Shown here in pieces: positions 8,977 to 17,743 of a stretch of DNA of 64,000 nt. The notes below the pieces were generated by a model that saw nothing but the letters and a program-made list of their open reading frames with translations, did no database searches and was not told the DNA's origin. The position numbers and the translations under genes were made by a program. The DNA is taken from NCBI GenBank assembly GCA_022226955.1, contig CP092079.1, forward strand, positions 3,117,891-3,181,890. The letters run 5' to 3'. Numbering within the stretch: the first letter of the stretch is position 1; each line of letters begins with the position of its first letter. The stretch comes from Nitrospira sp. (GTDB lineage Bacteria; Nitrospirota; Nitrospiria; Nitrospirales; Nitrospiraceae).

Positions 8977-9111
8977 CGCGGGCCTTTCTGAACAAAAGAC
9001 TCGTGCAGTTTTTGGGCAGCCGGCCTTTGACCGCGTGCGCAGCGTTTCCCGCGGTGCGTTCCCATTCGGCCGGTGTTTCTCTGTGTGGTGAGAGCCATGC
9101 AGATCCGTGCT

Positions 9112-9363
9112 TTATGTCGAGATTCTCATCGTGATGGCTGTTTGAGGAATCTCATGAGGCTGAGTATCCGGCATGTGCCTTACGGGAGAGGGCGCTAGGC
9201 CGCGTCCGAACGTGACAAGTTGCTGGTAGAATCGCTCGCAGTCAGGACAATAGGTTTCTTTGATCTGAAGAAGCTCCACTCGGAGCGGAGACCCTTCCAA
9301 TAACCGTGACTCCTGATCCATTGCGCGTCGACAAAACCCGCAACGCGTCATGTTGATAGCCAT
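9112..9363 (-). CDS. Small double-CxxC zinc-ribbon-like protein
   Basis: An 83-residue protein starting at the ATG at 9363, chosen because GAGAGG sits 8 bases upstream; a longer frame starting at 9573 only adds a low-complexity Arg-rich stretch that overlaps the neighbouring receiver gene. It has CGFC near residue 7 and CPDC near residue 37, a typical four-Cys zinc site, followed by ERFYQQLVTFGRG. Function unknown. It lies between receiver genes on the same strand and may be co-expressed with them. Confidence 0.6.
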   Translation of the reverse strand: MAINMTRCGFCRRAMDQESRLLEGSPLRVELLQIKETYCPDCERFYQQLVTFGRGLAPSPVRHMPDTQPHEIPQTAITMRIST

Positions 9364-9415
9364 GGCAATATCCTCTCGACGAATCCCATCGTGTGTGTCG
9401 TTGCGCCGGCGTTGT

Positions 9416-9853
9416 CTATCGGGCCGGCGGTCCTTCCGTCGTTGCCGTTGATCGACTGGCTTTCGCCGGTGAAGCATAGGGCTCGGGGGAAAAGCCGTTG
9501 AGCAGAGGCCGCAAAGTGCCGACCAAATCGCTGGTCTCGCCTTTAACCAGATAGCCGGATGCTCCCGCCGCAAAGGCCGAGGCCCTGTAAGAAGGCTCGG
9601 TATTGGCCGTCAGAAAAATAATCCGGGTATGGGGGGCGATGGTTTTCAGAATTCGCGCAGCTTGGAGACCGTTCATTTTCGGCATATTAATATCGGAAAT
9701 GACCACATCCGGTTGCAGTGCCCGGGCATATTGCAAAAGTGTTTCGCCATCCGCCGCTGCGCCGACGATTTTAAATTCCGGCTCCAGAATGACGCGGAGG
9801 AGTTCAAGGATTTGCGGGTGATCGTCGGCCAGCAGAATACGCGTCCGTTTCAT
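9416..9853 (-). CDS. Response regulator receiver protein
   Basis: A 145-residue protein with a NarL/FixJ-type receiver: LLADDHPQ (acidic pair 10-11), phosphoacceptor Asp54 in SDINMPKMNG, Thr in FLTANT, and Lys in LVKGET. After about residue 118 there is only a short Ser/Ala/Thr-rich tail, with no HTH. It resembles the receiver half of the LuxR-type regulator at 10031-10672, suggesting duplication with loss of the output domain. GGAGG precedes the ATG by 6 bases. Confidence 0.85.
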   Translation of the reverse strand: MKRTRILLADDHPQILELLRVILEPEFKIVGAAADGETLLQYARALQPDVVISDINMPKMNGLQAARILKTIAPHTRIIFLTANTEPSYRASAFAAGASGYLVKGETSDLVGTLRPLLNGFSPEPYASPAKASRSTATTEGPPAR

Positions 9854-9929
9854 AGCACGCCTCCATGGAGATAATGAGTACAGAATGCATACGCGCGCCT
9901 GGTATACCCATGCTCCGTAGTCGATATTT

Positions 9930-9997
9930 TAAGCCCAGGAAAGAGGAGGGAGTACTAGATAGGTCCCCAGGTAGAGCTGGGGAAATCCCTGGGCTTA
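9930..9997. repeat. Nested inverted repeats in the intergenic region
   Basis: An outer pair TAAGCCCAGG (9930-9939) and CCTGGGCTTA (9988-9997) is a perfect 10-bp inverted repeat. Inside it CCCCAG (9965-9970) and CTGGGG (9977-9982) form a second hairpin. The structure lies downstream of the kinase/regulator operon (ends 10031) and upstream of the receiver gene starting at 9853. It could be a terminator without a U-tract, or a regulatory structure. Confidence 0.5.
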
Positions 9998-10030
9998 GGT
10001 TGAATGCGCTGAGTCGCGAGGAGGCAAGCG

Positions 10031-10672
10031 TTACGATGAAATGAGTCTGTGGGTCAGTGCGTAGCGGGTGAGTTCGGCGGTGGTGTGGAGGTCCAGCTGA
10101 TCCATTAATTGGGTCTTGTGAAATTCGACGGTTTTAGGAGAGATGTCGAGTGCGGTGGCAATTTCTTTGACCGTGTTCCCTTCAGCCACCAATTGCAGGA
10201 CTTCCCGCTGGCGGGGTGTCAGCGCGTCGCCGCGTTTGGTGGATGGCGTGCGACCGGTTACAGCCGATTGCACCAATCCTTTGGCAATGAGCGGGGTAAT
10301 ATAGGTGTGCCCGCCCATTACAGCCTGGATCGCCTGGACCAGCTCTGACCCCGCCGAGCGTTTGAGCAAGTAGCCCGTGGCGCCTGCTTTAAAGGCCTCG
10401 GTCACATAGGCCTGGTCGGCATGCATGGTGACGAAGATGATTCTGGTATTCGGCAAATCTTTATGGAGTTTGCGGGCGGCGTCGATGCCATTTAGGTGCG
10501 GCATGGAGATATCGAGCGTCACAATGTCCGGCTGGAATTGCTGGGCCAGCTTCAACAGCGTGCGCCCGTCCTCAGCCGCGCCGACAATGTCGCAGCATTC
10601 CTCCAGTAATTTGCGATAGCCGTCGAGGACCAGCGTATGGTCGTCGGCCAGCAGGACTCGGGGTGTTGTCAC
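10031..10672 (-). CDS. NarL/FixJ-type response regulator with LuxR HTH
   Basis: A 213-residue two-domain regulator. The receiver (1-120) has ADDH at 9-12, phosphoacceptor Asp54 in TLDISMPHLNG, and Lys in LLKRSAG. A LuxR-type HTH covers about 147-210 (LTPRQREVLQLVAEGNTVKE, then ISPKTVEFHK). It uses a GTG start at 10672 preceded by GGAGG. That start overlaps the stop of the upstream kinase gene (GTGA), so the two are translationally coupled and almost certainly a cognate pair. Confidence 0.93.
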   Translation of the reverse strand: MTTPRVLLADDHTLVLDGYRKLLEECCDIVGAAEDGRTLLKLAQQFQPDIVTLDISMPHLNGIDAARKLHKDLPNTRIIFVTMHADQAYVTEAFKAGATGYLLKRSAGSELVQAIQAVMGGHTYITPLIAKGLVQSAVTGRTPSTKRGDALTPRQREVLQLVAEGNTVKEIATALDISPKTVEFHKTQLMDQLDLHTTAELTRYALTHRLISS

Positions 10673-11790
10673 GTTTCCTCCATCAAGGGAATGCTGGCTT
10701 GCAGCTTGGTGCCGGTGCCGTTGTCGGAGTCGATCGTCAACGTGCCTCCAATCAGGGCCACCCGCTCTTTCATGCTCAACAAGCCGAGGCCTCCGGATTC
10801 AGTTCGCCGAGGGTCCGGAGAGAATCCTACACCATTATCAGTGATGGTGAAGAGCAGGCCTATGCTGGATTGAGTCAAGGCCACGTCGATCCGCGACGCT
10901 TTTGCGTGGCGGACGACATTGGTCAGGCTCTCTTGTGCGATGCGATACACGCAGGTGGCGATGTCCTGAGAAACCGTCTTTGGCATATCGTGGCAGGTGA
11001 TGTGGGTGTCGAGATGGTTGCGGGAGGCGATTTCCTCCACCAGCCGCTGAAGGGCGATCGAGAGGCCGAGATCGTCAAGAATCGACGGGTGGTAGTGATA
11101 GGCGAGATGGCGCACGTCTTCGGACAGTTCGGCCACGCGGTCTGAAATTAACCGGATGGCGTGGGAGACTGGCGGCATGGGCGCGGGCTGTTGCCGCTGA
11201 ACCCCTTCCAGTTCGATGGACAGGAGCGCCAGCCGTTGGTTGATGTCATCGTGGAGATCGCGGGAAATTCTCCGCCGCTCGTCTTCTTGGGCTTGAATCA
11301 GTTTCGACGTCAGTCGGGTTAATTCCTGGCGGCTGAATTTGAGAGAGCGCTCGGTGTGGATGCGCTCCGTAATTTCGGCGACCAAGGCCTCGTTCACCAT
11401 GGCGAGTTGTTGCGTCCGATCCCACACACGCGTTTCCAGTTCGGTATTCATTCGCTGGAGAAGGAGCTCATGGTCTCGGCGTTGACGAAAATACCAGACG
11501 GGCACCCACATGGCCCAGATACTGAAGGCTCGATTGGAAATAGGCATCCAGAGCGGCAAGTTATGCGGATTCTCGCTCATCAGCCCCGCGATAACGATCA
11601 GGGCCGTGACGGTGCCGGCGATGATGAAGGGAAATCGCCGCTGCTGGGACAGCAGCGAGAGCAGCACGGGGCCGAGGTAGAGGATGTGATTGGCCACCCC
11701 CAGCGGGGTGCGGAGATCGACGAGCAAGAGCGCGACAGTCAGCGCTGCCACACTCGACGAAATGACCCATTGTGGAGGTGTGCGTTTCAT
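10669..11790 (-). CDS. NarX/DegS-type sensor histidine kinase
   Basis: A 373-residue kinase. Residues about 8-100 form several hydrophobic segments (a membrane-embedded sensor region without an obvious periplasmic domain), followed by a coiled coil (about 105-160), a HisKA_3 dimerisation domain with phosphoacceptor His180 in ISRDLHDDINQ, and a HATPase_c domain with an N-box-like region (AQESLTNVVRHAKAS) and G-boxes (DNGVGF, GGLGLLSMKER). The architecture matches NarX/NreB/DegS-class kinases. The signal is unknown. It is operonic with the LuxR-type regulator downstream. Confidence 0.92.
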   Translation of the reverse strand: MKRTPPQWVISSSVAALTVALLLVDLRTPLGVANHILYLGPVLLSLLSQQRRFPFIIAGTVTALIVIAGLMSENPHNLPLWMPISNRAFSIWAMWVPVWYFRQRRDHELLLQRMNTELETRVWDRTQQLAMVNEALVAEITERIHTERSLKFSRQELTRLTSKLIQAQEDERRRISRDLHDDINQRLALLSIELEGVQRQQPAPMPPVSHAIRLISDRVAELSEDVRHLAYHYHPSILDDLGLSIALQRLVEEIASRNHLDTHITCHDMPKTVSQDIATCVYRIAQESLTNVVRHAKASRIDVALTQSSIGLLFTITDNGVGFSPDPRRTESGGLGLLSMKERVALIGGTLTIDSDNGTGTKLQASIPLMEET

Positions 11791-11865
11791 GGCAGTCCGT
11801 GCGGGGAATTATCCTCCCCATGGCGGGACAGTTCAAGTCGGAAGTGTGCAGGCTAGAGCATTTAC

Positions 11866-13521
11866 CTACGTGGTCTTTGTCGAGAGTTTTTTGCCCAGGC
11901 GGCGGGCCAGGCGGACCATGCCGGGAGAGCGGTCGGCCGGGTCCAGCAACACGTTGAGCACATGCACCTGCGTGGAGTCGGCCAGCGCGGCGGCGACGCG
12001 CTGCTCAAAGTCTTGCTGCGTCGCGACACGGGAGCCCACACCTCCGCCGACCAGGTCGCAGATGCGCTCGTACTGCCATTCGTGAATATCGTTGAACGGG
12101 CCTTCAAGAATTTCGCGTTCGGTGGAATAGCCGTGGTTGTTGAGGATGATGACGATGGGAGCCTGTCCGTAGCGCACGCAGCTCGACAGTTCCGTTCCGG
12201 TCATCTGAAAGGCTCCGTCGCCGACGAGCACAATCGGGCGGAGCGTGGGATCGGCGCAGACGGCGCCGAGTGCAGCGGGAATGGCGAATCCCATGGAGGT
12301 GTAATAGGCGGGGGAGAGAAATTCAAACCGGCGGCGGACATGCAGATCGGCGCCGGCAAACAGCGACTCTCCCACATCCGCGATCACCAGCGTCCGGTCG
12401 TTCAGGACGGTGTCGAGGTGGCTGAATAATCCGCGGAGCGTGATGGGCCCCTTGGGGTCTAGCGGCGGGCTGACAGGGATCGACGGGACCGGCAGCGCGC
12501 GCGAGGCAAAGCTGGGCAGCGGAGATTCGCCAAGTCCGCGCACAAAATCCTGAAAGAGGATGGTGTCGTACCGGTGATGTTTAATGGTCACGCGGTCGGC
12601 GGTGGCGTGGATCGTGCGGCCTTCCGTCATGAGCGGGGAGTGAAGATCCATATCTTCGACATCGGAGAGAATCGATCCGAGGATTAGGAGGCAATCGGAC
12701 TCGTTAATGAATTGCTGCACCTCATCGCGGCCGATCAGCCCTCCGTACACGCCGACATAGAGCGGATGGTCTTCTCGAATCACGGATTTTCCCAGCAAGG
12801 TGGAGGCAACGGGGATATTCAGCCGTTCGACCAGCCGCGCCAGATCGTCATGCAAGCCGAACCGTCCCACCTCGGCTCCGACCAAGATGGCCGGGCGTTG
12901 CGCGGACGACAGCATCGCGCGGACTTCGCCGATGGCTTCCGCCAGCGCCGCTTGGTCGCCGGGCGCATCGTCGACGCGGGTCAGGTTGCCGCCATTCCGC
13001 AACGGGGCGTGGACCATATCGCGGGGGATTTCAATATAGATGGGGCGGCGATAGCGCAGCAGGGCGGCAAAGGCGCGATCCATCTCTCGCTCGGCCGTCA
13101 GGGGATCGTCGAGCGTGATGGCGGCGACCGTCATTTGTTCGAACACGTCCCGCTGGGTGGAGAAGTCTCTGACCATATGGTGCATGTAGGGCGTGCGCGC
13201 GCGTTCGGAGAGCCCCGGCGATCCGGTGAGCAGGACGACGGGAGACCGCTCGGCGTAGGCGCAGGCGATCGCATTGACGGTGTTGAGCCCCCCGACGCAA
13301 TAGGTGACACAGGCGGCGCCGATGCCGTTGATGCGGGCATAGGCATCCGCGGCAAAGCCCGCGCAGTCTTCTCTGGTCGTTCCGATATGCGCGATGGGCG
13401 ACGCCTCGATCAATTGATAGAGCGACAGGACATAGTCGCCTGGAATGCCGAAGATGTGCCGGACTCCCAAGCGGTGGAGCCGGTCGAGTACCGCCGTTCC
13501 GATCGTTGCCGGTTGAATCAT
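11866..13521 (-). CDS. Thiamine diphosphate-dependent 2-keto acid decarboxylase (pyruvate/indolepyruvate decarboxylase family)
   Basis: A 551-residue TPP enzyme with the three-domain layout: N-terminal PYR domain with the activating Glu51 (TTREDCAGFAADAYARI), a central domain (about 185-320), and a C-terminal PP domain with the TPP/Mg motif starting at GDG 434-436 and ending in ILNNHGYSTE. HHM within TPYMHHMVRD (near residues 111-115) matches the paired catalytic histidines of pyruvate/indolepyruvate decarboxylases, favouring a decarboxylase over acetolactate synthase. It would convert a 2-keto acid to an aldehyde and CO2 in the cytoplasm; the preferred substrate is unknown. GGGGGAT lies upstream of the ATG. 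It is apparently monocistronic. Confidence 0.85.
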   Translation of the reverse strand: MIQPATIGTAVLDRLHRLGVRHIFGIPGDYVLSLYQLIEASPIAHIGTTREDCAGFAADAYARINGIGAACVTYCVGGLNTVNAIACAYAERSPVVLLTGSPGLSERARTPYMHHMVRDFSTQRDVFEQMTVAAITLDDPLTAEREMDRAFAALLRYRRPIYIEIPRDMVHAPLRNGGNLTRVDDAPGDQAALAEAIGEVRAMLSSAQRPAILVGAEVGRFGLHDDLARLVERLNIPVASTLLGKSVIREDHPLYVGVYGGLIGRDEVQQFINESDCLLILGSILSDVEDMDLHSPLMTEGRTIHATADRVTIKHHRYDTILFQDFVRGLGESPLPSFASRALPVPSIPVSPPLDPKGPITLRGLFSHLDTVLNDRTLVIADVGESLFAGADLHVRRRFEFLSPAYYTSMGFAIPAALGAVCADPTLRPIVLVGDGAFQMTGTELSSCVRYGQAPIVIILNNHGYSTEREILEGPFNDIHEWQYERICDLVGGGVGSRVATQQDFEQRVAAALADSTQVHVLNVLLDPADRSPGMVRLARRLGKKLSTKTT

Positions 13522-13670
13522 GCGTATCCCCCAGGAGGCGGCTATGAGCCGATGCTGTCACCGCAGCACATCACACTGATTCGGGCAGCGTCAAGTCCTG
13601 GTTCGGCGCGCCAGAGAATGCGAGGAATCCCCCCTTGACCTTTCAGGGTCCCAAGCTGGATAAGTGACAC

Positions 13671-14864
13671 ATGACGACACAAGCTGAGACATCCACTGGG
13701 CGCGTGACATTACTGCATCGGATGGGGCGAGAGGGGCCCGGCCATCTCTGGCTCTATGCCGGTCATGCGGCGAAGGTCGAGGGTCAGCCGGTTGCCGGCG
13801 ATGTGGTCGATGTGGTTACGCCCGCTGGACGATTCTATGGCCGGGGATTCTACAATCCGGAGTCCAAGATCCGGGTTCGTTTTCTGACGTTCGACGATAT
13901 TCCGATCGATCGGCAGTTCTGGCTTGAACGAATGGGCCACGCGGTGCGGCTGCGGCAGCGGATTGTGACGAATTCCACGGCGTATCGGTTGATCCACGGA
14001 GAAGGCGACCGTCTGCCGGGCTTGATCGTCGACCGGTACGATCAGGCGCTGGTGATGCAGACGCTGGCGTTCGGGATGGATCGCCGGAAAGCGATGCTGG
14101 CCGACCTGCTGGCAGAGGTCACCGGTTTGAAGACGATCTATCTTCGGAACGATCCCAAGAGCCGAACTCTTGAGGGATTGCCGCTGGAACGAGGATTTGC
14201 GAAAGGGAGCGGCGCGACGACGGTCGAGATTACCGAGGGGCAGGCGGTCTTTCGTGTGGATATGGAGTTCGGGCAAAAGACTGGGTGGTTTTGCGATCAA
14301 CGGGAAAATCGGCTGGCGGCGGCGCGATATGCGAACGGCGCCGAGGTACTGGAGGCGTTTTGCCATACGGGCGCGTTTGGGATTCACGCGGCGCTAGCCG
14401 GTGCCACATCGGTCGAGGGGCTGGATGTCAGCGAAGATTCTCTGGCGATTGCACAGGAGCATGCGCGCCGGAATCGCGTCGAGTCGCGCTGCCGGTATCG
14501 CGCGGGAGATGCGTTCGACGAACTTCGAGCGCTGGCCAAGAGCGGGAAGCGCTACGATATGGTGATGCTCGATCCTCCGGCATTTGCCAGAAGCCAACAG
14601 GCTGTGCCGAAGGCCCTCACTGGGTATAAGGATATCAATCTGCTGGGGATCAAACTCACGAAACCGGAAGGGTTTGTGGTGACGAGCTCCTGCTCGCATC
14701 ATATCTCTGACGCACAATTTTGGGATGCCATACGGCTGGCCGCGCGGGATGCTAAGCGTGAAGTCCGATTGATCGAGCAACGTGGCCAGAGCGGCGACCA
14801 TCCAATCCTGGCGAGTATGCCGGAGACGCGCTATCTGAAATGTCTCATCCTGCAAATCTTTTAG
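13671..14864 (+). CDS. rlmI: Class I rRNA methyltransferase, RlmI type (PUA plus SAM domain)
   Basis: A 397-residue protein with an N-terminal PUA domain (about 12-90, including GHLWLYAGHA and GRFYGRGFYNP), a linking beta-hairpin region (LIHGEGDRLPGLIVDRYDQA), and a Rossmann SAM-methyltransferase domain (about 205-395). Visible motifs are VLEAFCHTGAFGIHAALAGA for SAM binding, VEGLDVSE for the adenosine pocket, LDPPAFARS, and the SCSHHI strand near residue 345. Length equals that of E. coli RlmI (396), which makes m5C1962 in 23S rRNA. Orthology is likely but the target base is inferred. Confidence 0.9.
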   Translation: MTTQAETSTGRVTLLHRMGREGPGHLWLYAGHAAKVEGQPVAGDVVDVVTPAGRFYGRGFYNPESKIRVRFLTFDDIPIDRQFWLERMGHAVRLRQRIVTNSTAYRLIHGEGDRLPGLIVDRYDQALVMQTLAFGMDRRKAMLADLLAEVTGLKTIYLRNDPKSRTLEGLPLERGFAKGSGATTVEITEGQAVFRVDMEFGQKTGWFCDQRENRLAAARYANGAEVLEAFCHTGAFGIHAALAGATSVEGLDVSEDSLAIAQEHARRNRVESRCRYRAGDAFDELRALAKSGKRYDMVMLDPPAFARSQQAVPKALTGYKDINLLGIKLTKPEGFVVTSSCSHHISDAQFWDAIRLAARDAKREVRLIEQRGQSGDHPILASMPETRYLKCLILQIF

Positions 14865-14930
14865 CCGGGCGGTTGAGAACGTCCGTCTGCGGGGGCCTAT
14901 TGCGCGGCGGCTTCGGTATCGATGCCGCTA

Positions 14931-15392
14931 TTAGTCGCTGGGCGGCTCGAAATGTCCGGGGGATCGGTCTTGCCAGGGGACAGAGGCATGGCGTGATTGC
15001 TTGACAAGGCTGCGAAGGCTCATTTCCGCCGCGCGGAGGAGCTTCGGATCTCCCGCCTGCATTAGCGCGGTCAGCATGACATAAAGCGACCGGTCCATGC
15101 GGGAGCCGGTCAGAATGCGTTGGGTAACCGGGTCGGCTTGTTCGGCGGGAGGCGGTTCGTCATCGCCCGATTCATTGAAGAGGCAATCGAACGCCGTCGG
15201 TGTATCGAACAACCATGAGGGTGGAATACGAAGCGCTGTTGCCAGGGCTTCAATGGTCGCGGCAGAAGGGTCTGTATGATCGGTCTCAATTTCCTCTAAA
15301 AGGGAGGTTGAGATGCCGGCCGTTTTTGACAGCGCTTCGAGGGATTGCTTCCGGGAGAGCCGCCAGGCTTGTATGAGGACACCGATAGGCAT
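14931..15392 (-). CDS. XRE-family transcriptional regulator
   Basis: A 153-residue protein with an N-terminal Cro/C1-type HTH (about 5-62; RKQSLEALSKTAGISTSLLE is the helix-turn-helix core), followed by an acidic linker and a short helical C-terminal region. It has no recognisable ligand domain. It is convergent with the methyltransferase gene before it and transcribed away from the coiled-coil gene at 15571. No strong ribosome-binding site is visible. Targets unknown. Confidence 0.8.
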   Translation of the reverse strand: MPIGVLIQAWRLSRKQSLEALSKTAGISTSLLEEIETDHTDPSAATIEALATALRIPPSWLFDTPTAFDCLFNESGDDEPPPAEQADPVTQRILTGSRMDRSLYVMLTALMQAGDPKLLRAAEMSLRSLVKQSRHASVPWQDRSPGHFEPPSD

Positions 15393-15519
15393 CTGCCGAT
15401 GATATAGAAGTCCAGATTCTGCCGCAAGCGACCTTCTCTGGCATGTATTTTTGAAAGTATAGGCACATCAACGACTTATGTCTGCTTTTGTCGGGTGGAA
15501 GGTAAGGGGTGAATTCAGG

Positions 15520-15525
15520 TACAAT
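15520..15525 (+). promoter_or_regulatory. Possible -10 box for the coiled-coil protein gene
   Basis: TACAAT sits 45 bases before the ATG at 15571; no good -35 box lies at the right distance. The gene has a strong ribosome-binding site AAGGAGG at 15556-15562. Confidence 0.3.
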
Positions 15526-15570
15526 ATGCCCGTCCGAACGTAGGTCTTTGTTTGCAAGGAGGGCGGAAAC

Positions 15571-15912
15571 ATGTTGGGAACGGATATTCGCGGCATTATG
15601 GCAGAAGAAGAAGAAGTGCAGCGTCGTCAACAGGCGCTCAAGTCGCTGATGACCATGCGGGCGCGCCAGCTTCGCGAATCGCTGGACGCTCGGATTAAAC
15701 GGGCAGGCAATACTGGCGATTGGAAGCTTCTGTCGAAAGCCGAATGCGCGGATTTGCATAAACAAGAGAAGGCCCACCTTAAATCGCAACTTGAACAATT
15801 GCAGACCGAGCAAGACCGGACGCGCGGAAAACTCACCTTACTCAAGCGGGCTAAGGCGAGAGCGCAGCGCATTCGTGCCGCGGAAGCGGCGTCCGAGCGG
15901 AAGCGGCGGTAA
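15571..15912 (+). CDS. Small charged coiled-coil protein of unknown function
   Basis: A 113-residue cytoplasmic protein that is almost entirely predicted helix and very rich in Arg, Lys, Glu and Gln. The heptad pattern is clear in EKAHLKSQLEQLQTEQDR (residues about 71-88). A strong Shine-Dalgarno (AAGGAGG, 8 bases before ATG) supports expression. No domain is recognised. The basic C-terminus (RKRR) could contact nucleic acid. It is followed at 55 bases by an RNA methyltransferase gene on the same strand. Confidence 0.7.
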   Translation: MLGTDIRGIMAEEEEVQRRQQALKSLMTMRARQLRESLDARIKRAGNTGDWKLLSKAECADLHKQEKAHLKSQLEQLQTEQDRTRGKLTLLKRAKARAQRIRAAEAASERKRR

Positions 15913-15966
15913 TTTTCTGTCTAGTTTCTTCCACGAGCCTGACCGCGCACGGTAAGAGGGGAGAAC

Positions 15967-16773
15967 GTGCCTGCTCTTCTTCACCCTCTCACCCGTGCCC
16001 AGGGGGCGCTGGTTCGGCATCTCCTCCAGGATAAGAAGTTCCGTTTCAGTGAAAACGCCTTCGTGATGGAGGGCACCCATGCCTGTCGCGATCTCATCGA
16101 CTCTTTTTCACAGCAGATCATCAGCCTGACGGTTTCGACACGATACCTTGAGCTGGAAGACCCGGAGAGCCGCGCCGCCAGGAGTGCCGTGCGGGCTCCG
16201 CAATATTCCTGTTCAGATGAGACGTTCGCCAAGCTGTCCGATGTGGATGTGCCGCAGGGCATTCTCGCGGTTGTCCACTTGCCGACATGGAATGAGAGCG
16301 GCGTGCTAGACCAGGCGCGAGTGCTGGGTGTGTATGGCGAACGCCTTCAAGACCCAACGAATGTCGGCACGATTATTCGGACGGCTGCGGGACTCGGTCT
16401 CTCCGGGGTATGGTTGAGCCCCGATTCGGTCGATTGTTTTCATCCGAAGGTGGTGCGGGGCACAGCGGGCGCGGTCCTCACCCTTCCGGTCTTTCAAGGA
16501 ACTGAACTGCCTTCTCTGATAGCGGCAGAGTGCGTCCTCTATGCTGCCGTCGTATCTTCGCCTGGGGCCGACGATCTCAAGAGCCTGACCGCGCGTGCGC
16601 CTCGATCCATTATTGCCGTAGGGAATGAAAGCAAGGGCTTGCTTCCGGCTTCTGTTGCCGCTGCGTCACGCGCCTATTCAATTCCCCTGGCCAGAGGAAT
16701 CGACTCTCTCAACGTCGCGGTCACGGCCGCGATCTCGTCGTACTATTTCAGCGGACTTCCCGTCTCGCAATAA
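15967..16773 (+). CDS. TrmH/SpoU-family RNA 2'-O-methyltransferase
   Basis: A 268-residue protein with a GTG start preceded by GAGGGGAG. An N-terminal substrate-binding domain of L30e type (about 1-105, with EGTHACRDLIDS) precedes a SPOUT domain (about 113-265). SpoU motifs are visible: motif 1 LQDPTNVGTIIRTA with the catalytic Arg, motif 2 around GNESKGL, and motif 3 SIPLARGIDSLNVAVTAAI forming the trefoil knot. This places it among RlmB/TsnR-like enzymes that methylate ribose 2'-OH in rRNA or tRNA using SAM. Its specific target cannot be told. Confidence 0.88.
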   Translation: MPALLHPLTRAQGALVRHLLQDKKFRFSENAFVMEGTHACRDLIDSFSQQIISLTVSTRYLELEDPESRAARSAVRAPQYSCSDETFAKLSDVDVPQGILAVVHLPTWNESGVLDQARVLGVYGERLQDPTNVGTIIRTAAGLGLSGVWLSPDSVDCFHPKVVRGTAGAVLTLPVFQGTELPSLIAAECVLYAAVVSSPGADDLKSLTARAPRSIIAVGNESKGLLPASVAAASRAYSIPLARGIDSLNVAVTAAISSYYFSGLPVSQ

Positions 16774-17058
16774 GAGCGACCTCGCTAAGGTCGATTCATT
16801 CACAATTGCTTGAGGCCCTGCGCCTCCGGTCTTGATTCTTCGTGGCGAATGTTTGAATCTGCGTGGGGTCGCGCGAGCATTCAACTAGCGGCAAATTCTC
16901 ATGTGACTCGCCTCCAATTCTCACGGGCACATGCTACGGTCATCCCAGATACGGATCGGATCCTGTCCGCAGCCAGCGCCGTGATGAAAGGAGGTTCGTC
17001 GGGTAATCCTGCTGTGGAGCGCCGCTTCGGTGCCGCAGTTGGGGAAAGGATATGGCTG

Positions 17059-17460
17059 ATGGCACGGAGATCTCGTGGGGCGACGAGCGATGTTCTCACC
17101 GCCAAAGAAGCCGCCAAGTATGTGCGGCTGACGTTGCCGACTTTCTACCGATACATCTGGGAGGGAAAGCTCCAGGCGCCAAAGATCGGGGGCCGGTACC
17201 GGTTCAGTAAATCGCTGCTCGATCGCTCGCTCGGGAAGAAAAAGGCCGGCAGCGAAGATGTCAGCGGCCGAAACAAGCTGGTCGGAAAAGTGGCGGCGAT
17301 CAAACGGGACGCCATTATGGCGCAAGTCGACATCAATGTCGGTTCACACAAAATCACGGCCGTGATCACTCGGGATGCGCTGGATGAGCTGGGGCTGCGT
17401 GTCGGGGATACCGTCATTGCCCTGGTGAAAGCCACCGAGGTTATGGTCGTCAAAGACTAA
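17059..17460 (+). CDS. HTH (excisionase-type) plus TOBE/Mop domain protein
   Basis: A 133-residue protein. The ATG at 17059 is chosen because AAAGGA lies 8 bases upstream and the domain begins right after it; the longer frame upstream lacks a recognisable domain. Residues about 12-58 form a MerR/excisionase-type winged helix (LTAKEAAKYVRLTLPTFYRY). Residues about 68-133 form a TOBE (Mop) domain (NKLVGKVAAIKRDAIMAQVD, ending VIALVKATEVMV), which binds molybdate or tungstate oxyanions. It therefore looks like a molybdate-responsive DNA-binding protein, a minimal analogue of ModE. It is 11 bases upstream of a stand-alone Mop gene. Confidence 0.85.
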   Translation: MARRSRGATSDVLTAKEAAKYVRLTLPTFYRYIWEGKLQAPKIGGRYRFSKSLLDRSLGKKKAGSEDVSGRNKLVGKVAAIKRDAIMAQVDINVGSHKITAVITRDALDELGLRVGDTVIALVKATEVMVVKD

Positions 17461-17471
17461 GGAGAATTATT

Positions 17472-17675
17472 ATGAAGCTCAGCGCACGGAATCAATTTCA
17501 GGGCACGGTCATCAAGATCACTGAAGGGACCGCGATGGCCGAAGTCACGGTGAAAGTCGGTAGTCTTGAGTTTGTCGCGGCGATCACCGAAGGCTCGGTC
17601 AAGGGGATGGGGTTGAAGAACGGGGATACCGTGACGGTGGCCGTGAAGGCGACCGAGGTCATGATCGGGAAGTAA
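17472..17675 (+). CDS. Mop-type molybdenum-pterin/molybdate-binding protein (single TOBE domain)
   Basis: A 67-residue protein that is one complete Mop domain: MKLSARNQFQGTVIKITEG at the N-terminus, a TVKVGSLEFVAAITEGSV centre, and GDTVTVAVKATEVMIGK at the end. Mop proteins assemble as hexamers that store molybdate or tungstate in the cytoplasm. GGAGAA precedes the ATG. It forms an operon with the HTH-TOBE gene 11 bases upstream and shares the terminal KATEVM motif with it. Confidence 0.9.
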   Translation: MKLSARNQFQGTVIKITEGTAMAEVTVKVGSLEFVAAITEGSVKGMGLKNGDTVTVAVKATEVMIGK

Positions 17676-17693
17676 GATCCCGTTCGGGAGCGA

Positions 17694-17743
17694 ACCCACC
17701 GCAGCGGGCGCTGTTTATGGCGCGTGCTGCGGTGGGTCCCTTT
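17694..17743 (+). terminator. Rho-independent-type terminator after the Mop gene
   Basis: The arms ACCCACCGCAGC (17694-17705) and GCTGCGGTGGGT (17726-17737) pair perfectly over 12 bp, with further GC pairing inside the loop, followed by CCCTTT. It begins 18 bases after the Mop stop codon. The U-tract is short but the stem is very strong. Confidence 0.75.

Noticed and set aside
9364..9573. N-terminal extension of the small zinc-ribbon protein
   Set aside because: The extension is Arg-rich low complexity, overlaps the end of the receiver gene at 9416-9853, and a good ribosome-binding site sits before the internal ATG at 9363.
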